From the NCBI GenBank assembly GCA_011754535.1, contig JAAQVN010000001.1, positions 1,116,001 through 1,180,000 of the forward strand: a DNA stretch of 64,000 nt, read 5' to 3'. A model generated the notes under the pieces. That model saw only the letters and a program-made list of their open reading frames with translations. It searched no databases and was not told the DNA's origin. Shown piece after piece: positions 23,268 through 35,413 of this stretch; within the stretch, counting starts at the first letter, position 1; each line of letters opens with the position of its first letter. The translations under genes were made by a program, and so were the position numbers. Source of the DNA: Enterobacter asburiae. GTDB taxonomy: Bacteria > Pseudomonadota > Gammaproteobacteria > Enterobacterales > Enterobacteriaceae.

Positions 23268-23572
23268 TTTCAGGTTCTCAACGAATCGTAAGCATAAAGA
23301 AAGAGAAATTGCCGCCATCATAACATCGACAACGGTCAGGGGAAGTGGTCAACGCATGTAAATTCATCGTCTTGTCTGAAAACTGACCAGCTCACCCTTT
23401 TTCTCCTCCCGCGAATGATGAAAGGTATGAGTCTCACAGTGAACTTCATTCGTTTGAATGAGAAAATTAGACGAAAGCTAAATATTTGTTGTCAAGGTGT
23501 AATGGAAACGGTAAAAGCGGCTAATATTTAAAGGGATGGGTGACATCTCAGCGTTGTCGGAGGAGTAATTTC
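23268..23572. promoter_or_regulatory. Divergent yajG/bolA promoter region with gearbox-like -10
   Basis: This 305-bp gap holds the promoters of the two divergent genes. GCGGCTAATATT at 23517-23528 resembles the gearbox/sigma-S -10 of E. coli bolAp1 (CGGCTAGTA), 45 bp before the bolA start. No ORF in it is supported. Confidence 0.5.
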
Positions 23573-23890
23573 ATGATGATACGTGAACAGATAGAAGAAA
23601 AATTAAGGGCAGCGTTCAACCCTGTGTTCCTCGAAGTCGTCGACGAAAGCTATCGTCATAACGTGCCGGCAGGTTCTGAAAGCCACTTTAAAGTGGTTCT
23701 GGTTAGCGATCGCTTCACGGGAGAACGTTTCCTGAACCGACATCGCCTGATCTACAGCACCTTGACGGAAGAACTCTCCACAACCGTGCATGCGCTGGCA
23801 CTGCATACTTACACCATTAAGGAATGGGAAGGCTTGCAGGATACGGTTTTCGCGTCGCCGCCCTGTCGAGGTGCTGGCACTATCGCCTGA
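23573..23890 (+). CDS. bolA: BolA, stress morphogene / Fe-S partner protein
   Basis: BolA is a class-II KH-like protein that acts as a transcription regulator in stationary phase and pairs with monothiol glutaredoxin in Fe-S handling. The 105-residue protein keeps the central stretch [20 protein letters not shown] and RHRLIYSTL. Two consecutive ATGs (23573 and 23576) follow GGAGGAG; the first gives the E. coli length. Confidence 0.97.
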   Translation: MMIREQIEEKLRAAFNPVFLEVVDESYRHNVPAGSESHFKVVLVSDRFTGERFLNRHRLIYSTLTEELSTTVHALALHTYTIKEWEGLQDTVFASPPCRGAGTIA

Positions 23891-23945
23891 TAAATCGGAT
23901 TTGCAACGGCCGGAGCTTTTCCAGTATGTTGCTTACAGATTTCCT

Positions 23946-23973
23946 CAAAACGGCCTCCGGGCCGTTTTGTTTT
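23946..23973 (+). terminator. Terminator after bolA
   Basis: AAAACGGCC / GGCCGTTTT with a TCCG loop, followed by GTTTTG. It lies in the 330-bp gap between bolA and tig. The rest of that gap (to 24220) holds the tig promoter and leader; I see no further gene in it. Confidence 0.8.
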
Positions 23974-24211
23974 GTCTGAGTTTTGAGCGGATGGTGCGAT
24001 TTTAAGGCTAAAAATAGCCTTAAAGTGTGAAAAAAGCCGCAGCAACATGCCCCAACCGTTCTCGACTCACCTAAGTGATGCCGCTATAATGCCGCGTCTT
24101 AATGAATGTCTTCGGGATGATTCTGGCGACAGGGAATGTGAATCTGCACTAAGAGAGCATCCCGGTATAACAGACAGATTCAGAGTTGACCGAGCACTGT
24201 GATTTTTTTGA

Positions 24212-25519
<1,308 letters not shown>

Positions 25520-25547
25520 TTTCGCCCTAACGGTTTAAAGTTTGAAC

Positions 25548-25583
25548 AAAAAACCCGTTGCCCTCCGGCGACGGGTTTTTTTT
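25548..25583 (+). terminator. Terminator after tig
   Basis: AAAAAACCCGTTGCC / CGACGGGTTTTTTTT forms a strong hairpin with a T run 28 bp after the tig stop. Confidence 0.9.
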
Positions 25584-25655
25584 ATCGCAGCTTGGGTTCT
25601 TGAAGGGTGCTAAAACGCCCTTTCAGTGTTAGCGTTACAACAAAAGGTTGTTATG

Positions 25656-25684
25656 CTTGAAATAGGGCGTGGCGAACCCCATAA
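25656..25684 (+). promoter_or_regulatory. Sigma-32 heat-shock promoter of clpP
   Basis: The -35 CTTGAAA (25656-25662) and the -10 CCCCATAA (25677-25684) are separated by 14 bp, an almost ideal match to the sigma-32 consensus. It lies about 95 bp before the clpP start and agrees with the known heat-shock control of clpP. Confidence 0.85.
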
Positions 25685-25779
25685 GTGTGTAATCACGATG
25701 ATTGAGACTGGCTGATAATCCGTCCATAAGGTTACAATCAGTACAGCAGGTGTTTTCAATTTTGAACCAGGAGACGGAA

Positions 25780-26403
25780 ATGTCATACAGTGGCGAACGA
25801 GATAACTTTGCACCCCATATGGCGCTGGTGCCAATGGTTATTGAACAGACCTCACGTGGTGAGCGTTCTTTCGATATCTATTCCCGTCTGCTCAAGGAAC
25901 GCGTTATCTTTCTGACCGGCCAGGTAGAAGACCATATGGCTAACCTGATCGTGGCGCAGATGCTGTTCCTGGAAGCGGAAAACCCGGAAAAAGACATTTA
26001 CCTGTACATCAACTCGCCTGGCGGTGTGATTACGGCGGGCATGTCCATTTATGACACCATGCAGTTCATCAAGCCAGATGTCAGCACTATCTGTATGGGT
26101 CAGGCTGCATCCATGGGGGCCTTCCTGTTAACCGCAGGGGCGAAAGGTAAGCGTTTCTGCCTGCCTAACTCCCGCGTGATGATTCACCAGCCGCTGGGTG
26201 GTTACCAGGGGCAGGCGACGGATATCGAAATCCACGCCCGCGAAATTCTGAAAGTAAAAGCGCGCATGAATGAACTTATGGCGCAGCATACAGGTCAATC
26301 TCTTGAGCAGATCGAGCGCGATACCGAGCGCGATCGCTTCCTCTCTGCTCCAGAGGCAGTTGAGTACGGCTTAGTCGACTCCGTATTGACCCATCGTAAT
26401 TGA
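25780..26403 (+). CDS. clpP: ATP-dependent Clp protease proteolytic subunit
   Basis: ClpP forms the 14-subunit serine-protease chamber used with ClpX or ClpA. The 207-residue precursor has the catalytic triad Ser111 (GQAASMGAF), His136 (MIHQPLGG) and Asp185, and a short propeptide as in E. coli. The start at 25780 follows AGGAGACGG; 26 codons of open frame upstream are not part of the protein. Confidence 0.98.
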   Translation: MSYSGERDNFAPHMALVPMVIEQTSRGERSFDIYSRLLKERVIFLTGQVEDHMANLIVAQMLFLEAENPEKDIYLYINSPGGVITAGMSIYDTMQFIKPDVSTICMGQAASMGAFLLTAGAKGKRFCLPNSRVMIHQPLGGYQGQATDIEIHAREILKVKARMNELMAQHTGQSLEQIERDTERDRFLSAPEAVEYGLVDSVLTHRN

Positions 26404-26529
26404 TGCCCGCGACGCGAGTGTGCCGCTATACTAAAGTAGGGCGGCACGCTGCTTAATGCAGCTTGCGTCTTAGAATGGCATTTGCGTCGTCATGTGCGGC
26501 ACAAAGAACTTAAAAAGAGGTTTGGACTC

Positions 26530-27804
26530 ATGACAGATAAACGCAAAGATGGTTCGGGCAAACTGCTGTACTGCTCTTTTTGCGGCAAAAGCCAGCATGA
26601 AGTGCGTAAACTGATTGCCGGGCCGTCCGTGTATATCTGCGACGAATGTGTCGATTTATGTAACGACATCATTCGCGAAGAGATTAAAGAAGTTGCGCCG
26701 CACCGTGAGCGTAGCGCATTGCCTACGCCGCATGAGATTCGTCATCACCTTGACGACTATGTCATCGGTCAGGAGCAGGCCAAGAAAGTGCTGGCGGTGG
26801 CGGTATATAACCACTACAAACGTCTGCGTAACGGCGACACCAGCAATGGTGTGGAACTGGGCAAAAGCAACATTCTGCTGATCGGGCCAACCGGCTCCGG
26901 TAAAACGCTGCTGGCGGAAACGCTGGCGCGCCTGCTTGATGTTCCGTTTACCATGGCAGATGCCACCACACTGACCGAAGCTGGTTATGTGGGTGAAGAC
27001 GTTGAGAACATCATTCAGAAGCTGCTGCAGAAGTGCGATTACGACGTACAAAAAGCCCAGCGCGGGATTGTTTACATTGATGAGATCGACAAGATCTCCC
27101 GTAAATCAGACAACCCGTCCATTACCCGTGACGTATCGGGTGAAGGCGTGCAGCAGGCGCTGCTGAAGCTGATCGAAGGTACGGTTGCCGCCGTTCCGCC
27201 GCAGGGTGGACGCAAACATCCGCAGCAGGAGTTCCTGCAGGTTGATACTTCCAAGATCCTGTTCATCTGCGGCGGTGCGTTTGCAGGCCTGGATAAAGTG
27301 ATCTCCCATCGTGTTGAAACCGGCTCCGGCATTGGTTTTGGCGCAACGGTGAAGGCGAAGTCCGAGAAAGCCAACGAAGGCGAATTGCTTTCGCAGGTTG
27401 AGCCTGAAGATCTGATCAAATTTGGTCTGATCCCTGAGTTCATTGGCCGTCTGCCGGTTGTGGCAACGCTGAATGAGCTGAGTGAAGAGGCGCTGATTCA
27501 GATCCTGAAAGAGCCGAAAAATGCGCTGACCAAGCAGTATCAGGCGCTGTTCAATCTGGAAGGCGTTGACCTGGAATTCCGTGACGAAGCGCTGGACGCC
27601 ATTGCCAAGAAAGCGATGATCCGTAAAACCGGTGCGCGCGGCCTGCGTTCTATCGTTGAAGCGGCGCTGCTTGACACCATGTACGATCTGCCGTCGATGG
27701 AAGATGTTGAAAAAGTGGTTATCGACGAGTCCGTGATCGGTGGCCAATCCAAGCCGCTGCTGATTTACGGTAAACCGGAAGCCCAGCAGGCATCTGGCGA
27801 ATAA
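26530..27804 (+). CDS. clpX: ATP-dependent Clp protease ATPase subunit ClpX
   Basis: ClpX is the AAA+ unfoldase that feeds ssrA-tagged and other substrates to ClpP. The 424-residue protein has an N-terminal zinc finger (Cys15, Cys18, Cys37, Cys40), Walker A GPTGSGKT (about 119-126), Walker B VYIDEID, the pore loop GYVGEDVE and the ClpP-binding IGF loop (SGIGFGATV). It follows clpP by 126 bp. Confidence 0.98.
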   Translation: MTDKRKDGSGKLLYCSFCGKSQHEVRKLIAGPSVYICDECVDLCNDIIREEIKEVAPHRERSALPTPHEIRHHLDDYVIGQEQAKKVLAVAVYNHYKRLRNGDTSNGVELGKSNILLIGPTGSGKTLLAETLARLLDVPFTMADATTLTEAGYVGEDVENIIQKLLQKCDYDVQKAQRGIVYIDEIDKISRKSDNPSITRDVSGEGVQQALLKLIEGTVAAVPPQGGRKHPQQEFLQVDTSKILFICGGAFAGLDKVISHRVETGSGIGFGATVKAKSEKANEGELLSQVEPEDLIKFGLIPEFIGRLPVVATLNELSEEALIQILKEPKNALTKQYQALFNLEGVDLEFRDEALDAIAKKAMIRKTGARGLRSIVEAALLDTMYDLPSMEDVEKVVIDESVIGGQSKPLLIYGKPEAQQASGE

Positions 27805-27831
27805 TTCACCAAATCATACAAGCAGTTAATC

Positions 27832-27865
27832 AAAAAGGGGGGATTTTATCTCCCCTTTACTTTTT
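27832..27865 (+). terminator. Terminator after clpX
   Basis: AAAAAGGGGGGA / TCTCCCCTTT with a short loop is followed by ACTTTTT. It separates clpPX from the lon promoter. Confidence 0.8.
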
Positions 27866-27878
27866 CCGTGTTCATAGC

Positions 27879-27906
27879 GTTGAATGTGTGGGAAACATCC
27901 CCATAT
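27879..27906 (+). promoter_or_regulatory. Sigma-32 heat-shock promoter of lon
   Basis: GTTGAAT (27879-27885) and CCCCATAT (27899-27906) are 13 bp apart, fitting the sigma-32 pattern, about 80 bp before lon. E. coli lon has the same promoter type at this position. Confidence 0.8.
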
Positions 27907-27987
27907 ACTGGATACATGTTAATGGTTATGTGAAGCAATGTGACATGACCAGCTTACCTGGCGGACACTAAACTAAGAGAGAGCTCT

Positions 27988-30342
27988 ATGAATCCTGAGC
28001 GTTCTGAACGCATTGAAATCCCCGTATTGCCGTTGCGCGATGTGGTGGTTTATCCGCACATGGTCATACCCTTATTTGTAGGGCGGGAAAAATCTATCCG
28101 TTGCCTCGAAGCCGCTATGGATCATGATAAAAAAATCATGCTGGTGGCGCAGAAAGAAGCATCAACGGATGAGCCGGGTGTAAACGATCTTTTCACCGTC
28201 GGGACCGTGGCCTCTATTTTGCAGATGCTGAAGCTGCCTGACGGCACCGTGAAGGTGCTGGTGGAAGGGCTGCAGCGTGCGCGTATTACCACCCTGTCTG
28301 ACAATGGCGAACACTTCTCTGCTAAGGCAGAGTACCTTGATTCGCCTCAGCTTGATGAACGCGAGCAGGAAGTGCTCGTGCGCACCGCAATCAGCCAGTT
28401 TGAAGGCTATATCAAGCTGAATAAGAAAATTCCACCAGAAGTGCTGACGTCGCTGAACAGCATCGACGATCCTGCGCGTCTGGCGGATACCATCGCTGCG
28501 CACATGCCGCTGAAGCTGGCTGACAAACAGTCCGTGCTGGAAATGTCCGACGTTAACGAACGTCTGGAATACCTGATGGCGATGATGGAGTCTGAAATCG
28601 ATCTGCTGCAGGTTGAGAAGCGCATTCGTAACCGCGTGAAAAAGCAGATGGAGAAGTCTCAGCGTGAGTACTATCTGAATGAGCAAATGAAGGCGATTCA
28701 GAAAGAGCTGGGCGAGATGGACGACGCGCCGGATGAAAACGAAGCGCTGAAGCGTAAGATCGACGCGGCGAAGATGCCGAAAGAGGCGAAAGAGAAAGCC
28801 GAAGCAGAACTGCAGAAGCTGAAAATGATGTCTCCAATGTCGGCTGAAGCGACCGTCGTGCGCGGCTACATCGAGTGGATGGTTCAGGTTCCGTGGAATG
28901 CCCGCAGCAAGGTCAAAAAAGACCTGCGTCAGGCTCAGGAGATCCTGGATACCGACCACTACGGCCTGGAACGCGTCAAAGACCGCATTCTTGAGTACCT
29001 CGCGGTACAAAGCCGTGTAAACAAAATTAAAGGCCCAATTCTGTGCCTGGTAGGACCGCCAGGGGTGGGTAAAACCTCTCTGGGTCAGTCCATTGCCAAA
29101 GCGACCGGACGTAAATATATCCGTATGGCGCTGGGCGGCGTGCGCGATGAAGCGGAAATCCGCGGTCACCGCCGTACCTACATCGGTTCTATGCCGGGTA
29201 AATTGATCCAGAAGATGGCGAAAGTGGGCGTTAAAAACCCGCTGTTCCTGCTCGATGAGATCGACAAGATGTCTTCGGACATGCGTGGCGATCCGGCGTC
29301 TGCACTGCTGGAAGTACTTGATCCAGAACAGAACGTGGCGTTCAGCGATCATTACCTGGAAGTGGACTACGACCTGAGCGATGTGATGTTCGTGGCGACC
29401 TCCAACTCCATGAACATTCCGGCCCCACTGCTGGACCGTATGGAAGTGATCCGTCTCTCCGGTTATACCGAAGATGAGAAGCTGAACATCGCTAAGCAGC
29501 ACCTGCTGCCGAAACAGATTGAGCGTAACGCGCTGAAAGCCAACGAGCTGACCGTCGAGGACAGCGCGATTATCGGCATCATTCGCTACTACACCCGTGA
29601 AGCGGGCGTGCGTAGTCTTGAGCGTGAAATCTCTAAACTGTGTCGTAAAGCGGTGAAACAGCTGCTGCTGGATAAGAGCCTGAAGCACATTGTGATTAAC
29701 GGCGACAATCTGCATGCCTACCTGGGCGTTCAGCGCTTCGACTACGGTCGCGCGGACAACGAAAACCGCGTTGGTCAGGTCACCGGTCTGGCATGGACGG
29801 AAGTGGGCGGCGATCTGCTGACCATCGAAACCGCCTGTGTGCCGGGCAAAGGCAAGCTGACCTACACCGGCTCGCTGGGTGAAGTGATGCAGGAATCCAT
29901 TCAGGCGGCGCTGACCGTGGTGCGTGCGCGTGCGGAGAAACTGGGTATCAATCCGGATTTCTACGAAAAACGCGACATCCATGTGCACGTTCCGGAAGGG
30001 GCGACGCCGAAAGATGGCCCAAGCGCGGGTATTGCCATGTGTACGGCGCTGGTCTCCTGTCTGACAGGGAACCCGGTACGTGCCGATGTGGCAATGACCG
30101 GTGAAATCACCCTGCGTGGTCAGGTCCTGCCAATCGGTGGGTTAAAAGAAAAACTGCTGGCGGCACACCGCGGTGGGATCAAAACCGTATTGATTCCTTA
30201 CGAGAATAAACGCGATCTGGAAGAGATTCCGGACAACGTGATTGCCGATCTGCAGATCCATCCTGTTAAGCGAATTGAGGAAGTTCTTACTCTCGCATTG
30301 CAGAATGAACCGTCCGGAATGCAGGTTGTAACCGCAAAATAG
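27988..30342 (+). CDS. lon: ATP-dependent Lon protease
   Basis: Lon degrades misfolded proteins and regulators such as SulA, RcsA and antitoxins. The 784-residue protein has the N-terminal LON substrate domain (about 10-200), an AAA+ module with Walker [10 protein letters not shown] (about 356) and Walker [10 protein letters not shown], and the C-terminal protease domain with the Ser-Lys dyad in [10 protein letters not shown] (Ser679) and [14 protein letters not shown] (Lys722). Length equals E. coli. The antitoxin of the HigBA-like pair in this window is a plausible substrate. Confidence 0.98.
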   Translation: MNPERSERIEIPVLPLRDVVVYPHMVIPLFVGREKSIRCLEAAMDHDKKIMLVAQKEASTDEPGVNDLFTVGTVASILQMLKLPDGTVKVLVEGLQRARITTLSDNGEHFSAKAEYLDSPQLDEREQEVLVRTAISQFEGYIKLNKKIPPEVLTSLNSIDDPARLADTIAAHMPLKLADKQSVLEMSDVNERLEYLMAMMESEIDLLQVEKRIRNRVKKQMEKSQREYYLNEQMKAIQKELGEMDDAPDENEALKRKIDAAKMPKEAKEKAEAELQKLKMMSPMSAEATVVRGYIEWMVQVPWNARSKVKKDLRQAQEILDTDHYGLERVKDRILEYLAVQSRVNKIKGPILCLVGPPGVGKTSLGQSIAKATGRKYIRMALGGVRDEAEIRGHRRTYIGSMPGKLIQKMAKVGVKNPLFLLDEIDKMSSDMRGDPASALLEVLDPEQNVAFSDHYLEVDYDLSDVMFVATSNSMNIPAPLLDRMEVIRLSGYTEDEKLNIAKQHLLPKQIERNALKANELTVEDSAIIGIIRYYTREAGVRSLEREISKLCRKAVKQLLLDKSLKHIVINGDNLHAYLGVQRFDYGRADNENRVGQVTGLAWTEVGGDLLTIETACVPGKGKLTYTGSLGEVMQESIQAALTVVRARAEKLGINPDFYEKRDIHVHVPEGATPKDGPSAGIAMCTALVSCLTGNPVRADVAMTGEITLRGQVLPIGGLKEKLLAAHRGGIKTVLIPYENKRDLEEIPDNVIADLQIHPVKRIEEVLTLALQNEPSGMQVVTAK

Positions 30343-30372
30343 TGACCTCGCGCAAAGAGCGTCAATAAAAAC

Positions 30373-30411
30373 AAGGCTGGTAAGTCATTTCGCACTTGCC
30401 AGCCTTTTTTT
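30373..30411 (+). terminator. Terminator after lon
   Basis: AAGGCTGGTAAGT / ACTTGCCAGCCTT (one mismatch) encloses CATTTCGC and is followed by seven T. Confidence 0.9.
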
Positions 30412-30552
30412 GTATAGCTAATTTAGATTGCTGATTAGGTCAGCCATCAACAACGGGTGTTGTAAGGTCATGGCAGGCCTGATATAACTGCTGCGCGGTC
30501 GCGTTGTGAAGGACTCAGGCGCGATATAAATTATAAAGAGAGGAAGAGAACA

Positions 30553-30825
30553 GTGAATAAATCTCAACTGATTGACAAAATTGCTGCTGGTGCTGATATT
30601 TCTAAAGCTGCAGCTGGACGTGCGTTAGATGCATTAATTGCTTCTGTTACTGAATCTCTGCAGGCTGGGGACGACGTTGCACTGGTAGGCTTCGGTACTT
30701 TTGCTGTTAAAGAGCGTGCTGCCCGTACTGGCCGCAACCCTCAGACCGGTAAAGAGATCACCATTGCTGCTGCTAAAGTGCCGGGTTTCCGTGCAGGTAA
30801 AGCGCTGAAAGACGCAGTAAACTGA
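30553..30825 (+). CDS. hupB: DNA-binding protein HU-beta
   Basis: HU-beta is a small nucleoid protein that bends DNA. The 90-residue protein starts [20 protein letters not shown] and contains the beta-arm [30 protein letters not shown] lies before the ATG. The 210-bp gap before it, after lon, carries the lon terminator and the hupB promoters. Confidence 0.98.
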   Translation: MNKSQLIDKIAAGADISKAAAGRALDALIASVTESLQAGDDVALVGFGTFAVKERAARTGRNPQTGKEITIAAAKVPGFRAGKALKDAVN

Positions 30826-30858
30826 TTGCTTTCCCGTTTCAGGGAAGCCGGATAGTAC

Positions 30859-30887
30859 AAGGGCGCATCGTTTGATGTGCCTTTTTT
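30859..30887 (+). terminator. Terminator after hupB
   Basis: GGCGCATC, loop GTTT, GATGTGCC, then six T. Confidence 0.85.
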
Positions 30888-31037
30888 GTTTGTCCAGACC
30901 TGATTTGTGCGAGTTTATGCGAGTTGTGGGCTGACAATCGCCCCGTTTTCTTGTCACAATACGCCTTTACGCGCGACGGGCAGGATTTTCCGTCAGCGTC
31001 AGGTAACCAGTCACCTACAGCGGAGTGTTGTTACACC

Positions 31038-32909
31038 ATGATGGACAGCTTACGCACGGCTGCTAACAGTCTCGTGCTCAAGATTATTTTCGGTATCATT
31101 ATCGTGTCGTTCATATTGACCGGCGTGAGCAGTTACCTTATTGGCGGTGGCGCGAACTATGCCGCAAAAGTGAATGGCCAGGAAATCAGCCGTGGTCAGT
31201 TCGAGAATGCTTTTGCCGGTGAACGTAACCGTATGCAGCAACAGCTGGGCGACCAATTCTCTGAACTGGCGGCGAATGAAGGGTACATGAAAACCCTGCG
31301 CCAACAGACGCTGAACCGTCTTATCGACGAAGCGCTGCTGGATCAGTATGCCAAAAAGCTGGGCCTTGGCATCAGCGACGAGCAGGTGAAAAAAGCGATC
31401 TTCGCCACTCAGGCATTCCAGTCTAACGGTAAATTCGACAACGCGCGTTACAACAGCATCGTCAACCAGATGGGCATGACGGCGGATCAGTACGCGCAGG
31501 CGCTGCGTAACCAACTGACCACTCAGCAGCTTATCAATGCCGTTGTGGGCACCGATTTTATGCTCAAAGGTGAAACGGAAGAACTGGCTGCGCTGGTAGC
31601 ACAGCAGCGCGTTGTCCGTGAAGCGACCATTGATGTGAACGCCCTGGCGGCGAAACAGCAGGTGAGCGACGCAGAGGTTAACGCCTGGTACGAGCAGAAT
31701 AAAAACGCCTTTGTTTCTCCGGAGCAGTTCCGCGTCAGCTACATCAAACTGGATGCAGCTGCGCTGCAGGAAAGCGCGTCTGACGCGGAGATCCAGTCTT
31801 ACTACGACCAGCATCAGGATCAGTTCACTCAGCCGCAGCGTAACCGCTACAGCGTGATTCAGACCAAAACTGAAGCAGATGCTAAGGCGGTACTGGATGA
31901 ACTGAACAAAGGCGCTGATTTCGCCACCATTGCGAAAGCGAAATCTACCGATATCATCTCTGCGAAAAACGGCGGTGATATGGGCTGGCTGGAAGACGCA
32001 ACCACGCCGGACGAACTGAAAAATGCCGGCCTGAAAGAGAAAGGCCAGCTGTCTGGTGTGATTAAATCATCCGTTGGTTTCCTGGTCGTGCGTCTGGACG
32101 ACATCATCGCGGCGAAAACCAAGCCGCTGGCTGAGGTTCGTGATGATATCGCTGCGAAGGTGAAACAGGGAAAAGCCCTGGATGCCTACTACGCGCTGCA
32201 GCAGAAAGTGAGCGATGCTGCCAGCAACGACAACGAATCTCTGGCAGGTGCAGAGCAGGCAGCGGGTGTGAAGGCGGTTGAGACGGGCTGGTTTGGTCGC
32301 GACAACCTGCCGGAAGAGCTGAACTTTAAGCCGGTTTCTGATGCCATCTTTAACGGTGGTCTGGTGGGCGAGAACGGTACGCCGGGCAGCAACTCTGACA
32401 TCATTACCGTCGACGGCGATCGTGCGTTTGTTCTGCGCGTCAGCGAGCACAAGCCAGAAGCGGTCAAACCGCTGGCGGAAGTGAAGGATCAGGTCGTCGC
32501 TCAGGTTAAGCACAACAAAGCGGAACAGCAGGCGAAACTGGATGCTGAGAAGATTCTGTCTGACCTGAAAGCGGGTAAACAGGACGCGCTGAAAGCGGCT
32601 GGCCTGAGCTTCGGTGAGGCGAAAACGCTGAGCCGTACCGGTCAGGACCCAATCAGCCAGGCTGCGTTTGGCCTGACACTGCCGTCAAAAGACAAGCCAA
32701 GCTTCGGCACCACCACCGATATGCAGGGTAATGTTGTTCTGCTGGCACTGGACGAAGTGAAAGCCGGCACCCTGCCAGAAGCGCAGAAGAAGGCGATGGT
32801 TCAGGGCATTACTCAGAACAATGCTCAGATTGCTTTCGAAGCCATGATGAGCAACCTGCGTAAAGAAGCCAAAATTAAGCTGGGCGATGTCATGACTCAG
32901 CAGCAATAA
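31038..32909 (+). CDS. ppiD: Periplasmic chaperone / SurA-like PpiD
   Basis: PpiD is an inner-membrane-anchored periplasmic chaperone at the SecYEG exit. The 623-residue protein has one N-terminal membrane helix (about 16-35, IIFGIIIVSFILTGV), a SurA-like chaperone part, and a parvulin domain (about 265-355, with FTQPQRNRYSVIQ to GFLVVRLDD) that is catalytically inactive in E. coli. I use the first of two ATGs at 31038, matching E. coli; 38 upstream open codons are not used. Confidence 0.97.
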   Translation: MMDSLRTAANSLVLKIIFGIIIVSFILTGVSSYLIGGGANYAAKVNGQEISRGQFENAFAGERNRMQQQLGDQFSELAANEGYMKTLRQQTLNRLIDEALLDQYAKKLGLGISDEQVKKAIFATQAFQSNGKFDNARYNSIVNQMGMTADQYAQALRNQLTTQQLINAVVGTDFMLKGETEELAALVAQQRVVREATIDVNALAAKQQVSDAEVNAWYEQNKNAFVSPEQFRVSYIKLDAAALQESASDAEIQSYYDQHQDQFTQPQRNRYSVIQTKTEADAKAVLDELNKGADFATIAKAKSTDIISAKNGGDMGWLEDATTPDELKNAGLKEKGQLSGVIKSSVGFLVVRLDDIIAAKTKPLAEVRDDIAAKVKQGKALDAYYALQQKVSDAASNDNESLAGAEQAAGVKAVETGWFGRDNLPEELNFKPVSDAIFNGGLVGENGTPGSNSDIITVDGDRAFVLRVSEHKPEAVKPLAEVKDQVVAQVKHNKAEQQAKLDAEKILSDLKAGKQDALKAAGLSFGEAKTLSRTGQDPISQAAFGLTLPSKDKPSFGTTTDMQGNVVLLALDEVKAGTLPEAQKKAMVQGITQNNAQIAFEAMMSNLRKEAKIKLGDVMTQQQ

Positions 32910-32937
32910 TTACGTGTCTGCTCGCAGATTTTCGTAA

Positions 32938-33438
<501 letters not shown>

Positions 33439-33535
33439 TAACGCAATTTCTTGCACTGCGGCAAAAGTTTGCCAGGATAAAGAGGTCATACCAGTTATGA
33501 CCTCTGATCCTATAACAATGTAAGGCTATTGCGCT

Positions 33536-33934
33536 ATGCAGACAAAAATCAAAGTACGCGGTTTCCATCTTGATGTTTACCAGCACGTTAACAACGCCCG
33601 CTATCTCGAATTTCTTGAAGAAGCGCGCTGGGACGGACTAGAGAACAGCGAAAGCTTTCAGTGGCTGACCGCGCACAACATCGCTTTCGTGGTCGTCAAT
33701 ATCAACATCAACTACCGCCGCCCGGCCGTGCTGGGCGATGTGCTCACCGTGACCAGCCAGGTACAACAGCTAAACGGCAAGAGCGGCGTGTTAAGCCAGG
33801 TGGTGACGCTCGATCCAGAAGGGCAGGTAGTGGCTGATGCGCTGATTACCTTTGTCTGTATCGATCTGAAAACTCAGAAAGCGCTGCCGCTGGAAGGGGA
33901 GCTGCGGGAAAAGCTGGAGCTGATGATCGCTTAG
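33536..33934 (+). CDS. fadM: Long-chain acyl-CoA thioesterase FadM
   Basis: FadM (YbaW) is a hot-dog-fold thioesterase that hydrolyses long-chain and 3,5-tetradecadienoyl-CoA, and in E. coli belongs to the FadR regulon. The 132-residue protein shows the 4HBT motif HLDVYQHVNNARYLEFLEEA (Asp at about 13). Length equals E. coli. A 22-bp palindrome that belongs to the inserted toxin-antitoxin pair begins 5 bp after its stop. Confidence 0.95.
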   Translation: MQTKIKVRGFHLDVYQHVNNARYLEFLEEARWDGLENSESFQWLTAHNIAFVVVNININYRRPAVLGDVLTVTSQVQQLNGKSGVLSQVVTLDPEGQVVADALITFVCIDLKTQKALPLEGELREKLELMIA

Positions 33935-33938
33935 AAAA

Positions 33939-33960
33939 TTTGTCTTTTATAAAAGACAAA
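33939..33960 (+). promoter_or_regulatory. 22-bp perfect palindrome, probable operator of the HigBA-like pair
   Basis: The half-site TTTGTCTTTTA is followed without spacer by its exact reverse complement. It ends 22 bp before the toxin start codon and would overlap the promoter. Type II antitoxins usually bind such palindromes to repress their own operon. Confidence 0.7.
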
Positions 33961-33982
33961 AGGATTTTTCAGGGATAGAATA

Positions 33983-34348
33983 ATGGACAGGGACTACGTT
34001 GTTGAACGTTACCGGACCCGTGACGGGAAAGTGCCGTTTGAGGAGTGGGTAGCGAAGATGAAGCGAAAGGATCCAGAATTGGTGTTTCGGATCCTTCTGC
34101 GAATTGACCGTGCTGAGAAAGGGAATTTCGGTGATTACCGATATCTCAGAGAGGGTATCTGGGAATTGAAAATGGATTGTGGTCCCGGTTATCGAATCTA
34201 TTTTGCAGTAGAGCATCGGGAGATCCTATTGTTGCTGATCGGCGGTGACAAAAAGAGCCAAAAGACTGATGTGAAACTGGCAATAGATTACTGGAATGAT
34301 CATCAAAAGGATAAATCCGATGAGCAAAAGCGAACGAAAATTCTCTAG
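33983..34348 (+). CDS. RelE/ParE-family toxin (HigB-like)
   Basis: The 121-residue basic protein shows the Gp49/HigB-like pattern: FEEWVAKMKRKDPELVFRIL, then LREGIWELKMDCGPGYRIYF and LLLIGGDKKSQKTDVKLA. Relatives are ribosome-dependent mRNA endonucleases. AGGGA stands 8 bp before the ATG. Toxin precedes antitoxin, the usual HigBA order, and the genes overlap by 29 bp. In E. coli fadM and queC are adjacent, so this pair is an insertion. Confidence 0.88.
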   Translation: MDRDYVVERYRTRDGKVPFEEWVAKMKRKDPELVFRILLRIDRAEKGNFGDYRYLREGIWELKMDCGPGYRIYFAVEHREILLLLIGGDKKSQKTDVKLAIDYWNDHQKDKSDEQKRTKIL

Positions 34349-34649
34349 CTCCGTCAGTCACGATGAAGCTGTTGTTAAGATGCTGCGTGAAAATCCCTCC
34401 TATGCTCAGTTGTATCTGCAAATTGCACTGGAGGAAATTTATGAAGACCAGGGGATCCCAGCCTATTTGATTGCGCTCAGACGCGTCATCGAAGCCCGTG
34501 GCGGCATAGGTGAAATCTCTGCCAAAGCCGGTCTTTCCCGCCAGCAGCTATATCGAACCTTATCAGACAACGGCAACCCAACGCTGACTACGCTAATGAA
34601 GGTGACCCGTGCTGCCGGGGTAAAACTGTTCGACAGCACGGTGAGGTAG
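34320..34649 (+). CDS. HigA-type helix-turn-helix antitoxin
   Basis: The 109-residue product has a C-terminal HTH of the addiction-module antidote type (IGEISAKAGLSRQQLYRTLS, about 70-90, then NPTLTTLMKVTRAAGV). The ATG at 34320 follows AAAAGGAT; an in-frame ATG eight codons upstream (34296) lacks a ribosome site. It should neutralise the preceding toxin and repress at the 33939-33960 palindrome. Its stop is 2 bp from the end of the convergent queC. Confidence 0.88.
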   Translation: MSKSERKFSSSVSHDEAVVKMLRENPSYAQLYLQIALEEIYEDQGIPAYLIALRRVIEARGGIGEISAKAGLSRQQLYRTLSDNGNPTLTTLMKVTRAAGVKLFDSTVR

Positions 34650-34651
34650 CC

Positions 34652-35347
34652 TTATTTCAGCCCGGTTTTTTGCTTCATTGCCGCCATTACGCCGACTTTA
34701 TCAGCCAGGTAGTGGTTCAGTCCGTTAGCGCGCAGATTACAGGCGGCGCACTGCCCGCAACCGTCGCCTTTGATACCGTTATAGCAGGTGAGGGTTTCGC
34801 TGCGAACTAAATCCAGCTTGCCCCAGTAGTCGGCCAGCGCCCAGGTTTCGGCTTTATCCAGCCACATGAGCGGGGTTTCAAAGCGCGTCTCTTTTGCCAT
34901 CCCCAGATTGACGGCGTGGTTGAGCGCTTTTACAAACTCATCACGGCAGTCCGGATATCCTGAGAAGTCGGTCTCGCATACGCCCGTAATTACCGCTTCG
35001 GCTTTTACCTGATAGGCGTAAATTGCCGTCAGGGTCAGGAACAGAATATTACGGCCCGGCACGAAGGTGTTCGGAATGCCGCTGGCATCGGGTTTGTAGT
35101 CCGGTACAGGAATACTGTCCCGGGTGAGGCTGCTGACTGCCAGTTCATTTAACAGCGTAACGTCCAGCACCTTGTGCGCGCGTGCCCCCAGTTTCAGGGC
35201 AAGTTCACGGGCAACGTCGATTTCAGCGCGGTGACGCTGGCCATAATCGAAAGTCACACAGTGAACTTCATCATACTGATGAAGGGCCTGAACCAGGCAG
35301 GTTGTAGAGTCTTGTCCTCCGCTGAACACGACGACGGCACGTTTCAT
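34652..35347 (-). CDS. queC: 7-cyano-7-deazaguanine synthase QueC
   Basis: QueC turns 7-carboxy-7-deazaguanine into preQ0 in queuosine synthesis, using ATP and ammonia. The 231-residue protein has the PP-loop [10 protein letters not shown] (about 8-17) and a zinc site of four Cys in the stretch from [11 protein letters not shown] to [12 protein letters not shown] (about 188-210). Length equals E. coli QueC (YbaX). Confidence 0.97.
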   Translation of the reverse strand: MKRAVVVFSGGQDSTTCLVQALHQYDEVHCVTFDYGQRHRAEIDVARELALKLGARAHKVLDVTLLNELAVSSLTRDSIPVPDYKPDASGIPNTFVPGRNILFLTLTAIYAYQVKAEAVITGVCETDFSGYPDCRDEFVKALNHAVNLGMAKETRFETPLMWLDKAETWALADYWGKLDLVRSETLTCYNGIKGDGCGQCAACNLRANGLNHYLADKVGVMAAMKQKTGLK

Positions 35348-35413
35348 AAATCATCTCGACTGTTACGGTAAAAACGTTATGTTACCGTCTGGCTACGGCG
35401 GCGACCAGCTTCT

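Noticed and set aside
28162..29988. 608-codon open frame antisense to lon
   Set aside because: It lies wholly inside the conserved lon gene on the other strand, has the His/Phe/Arg-rich composition of a shadow frame, and has no family features.
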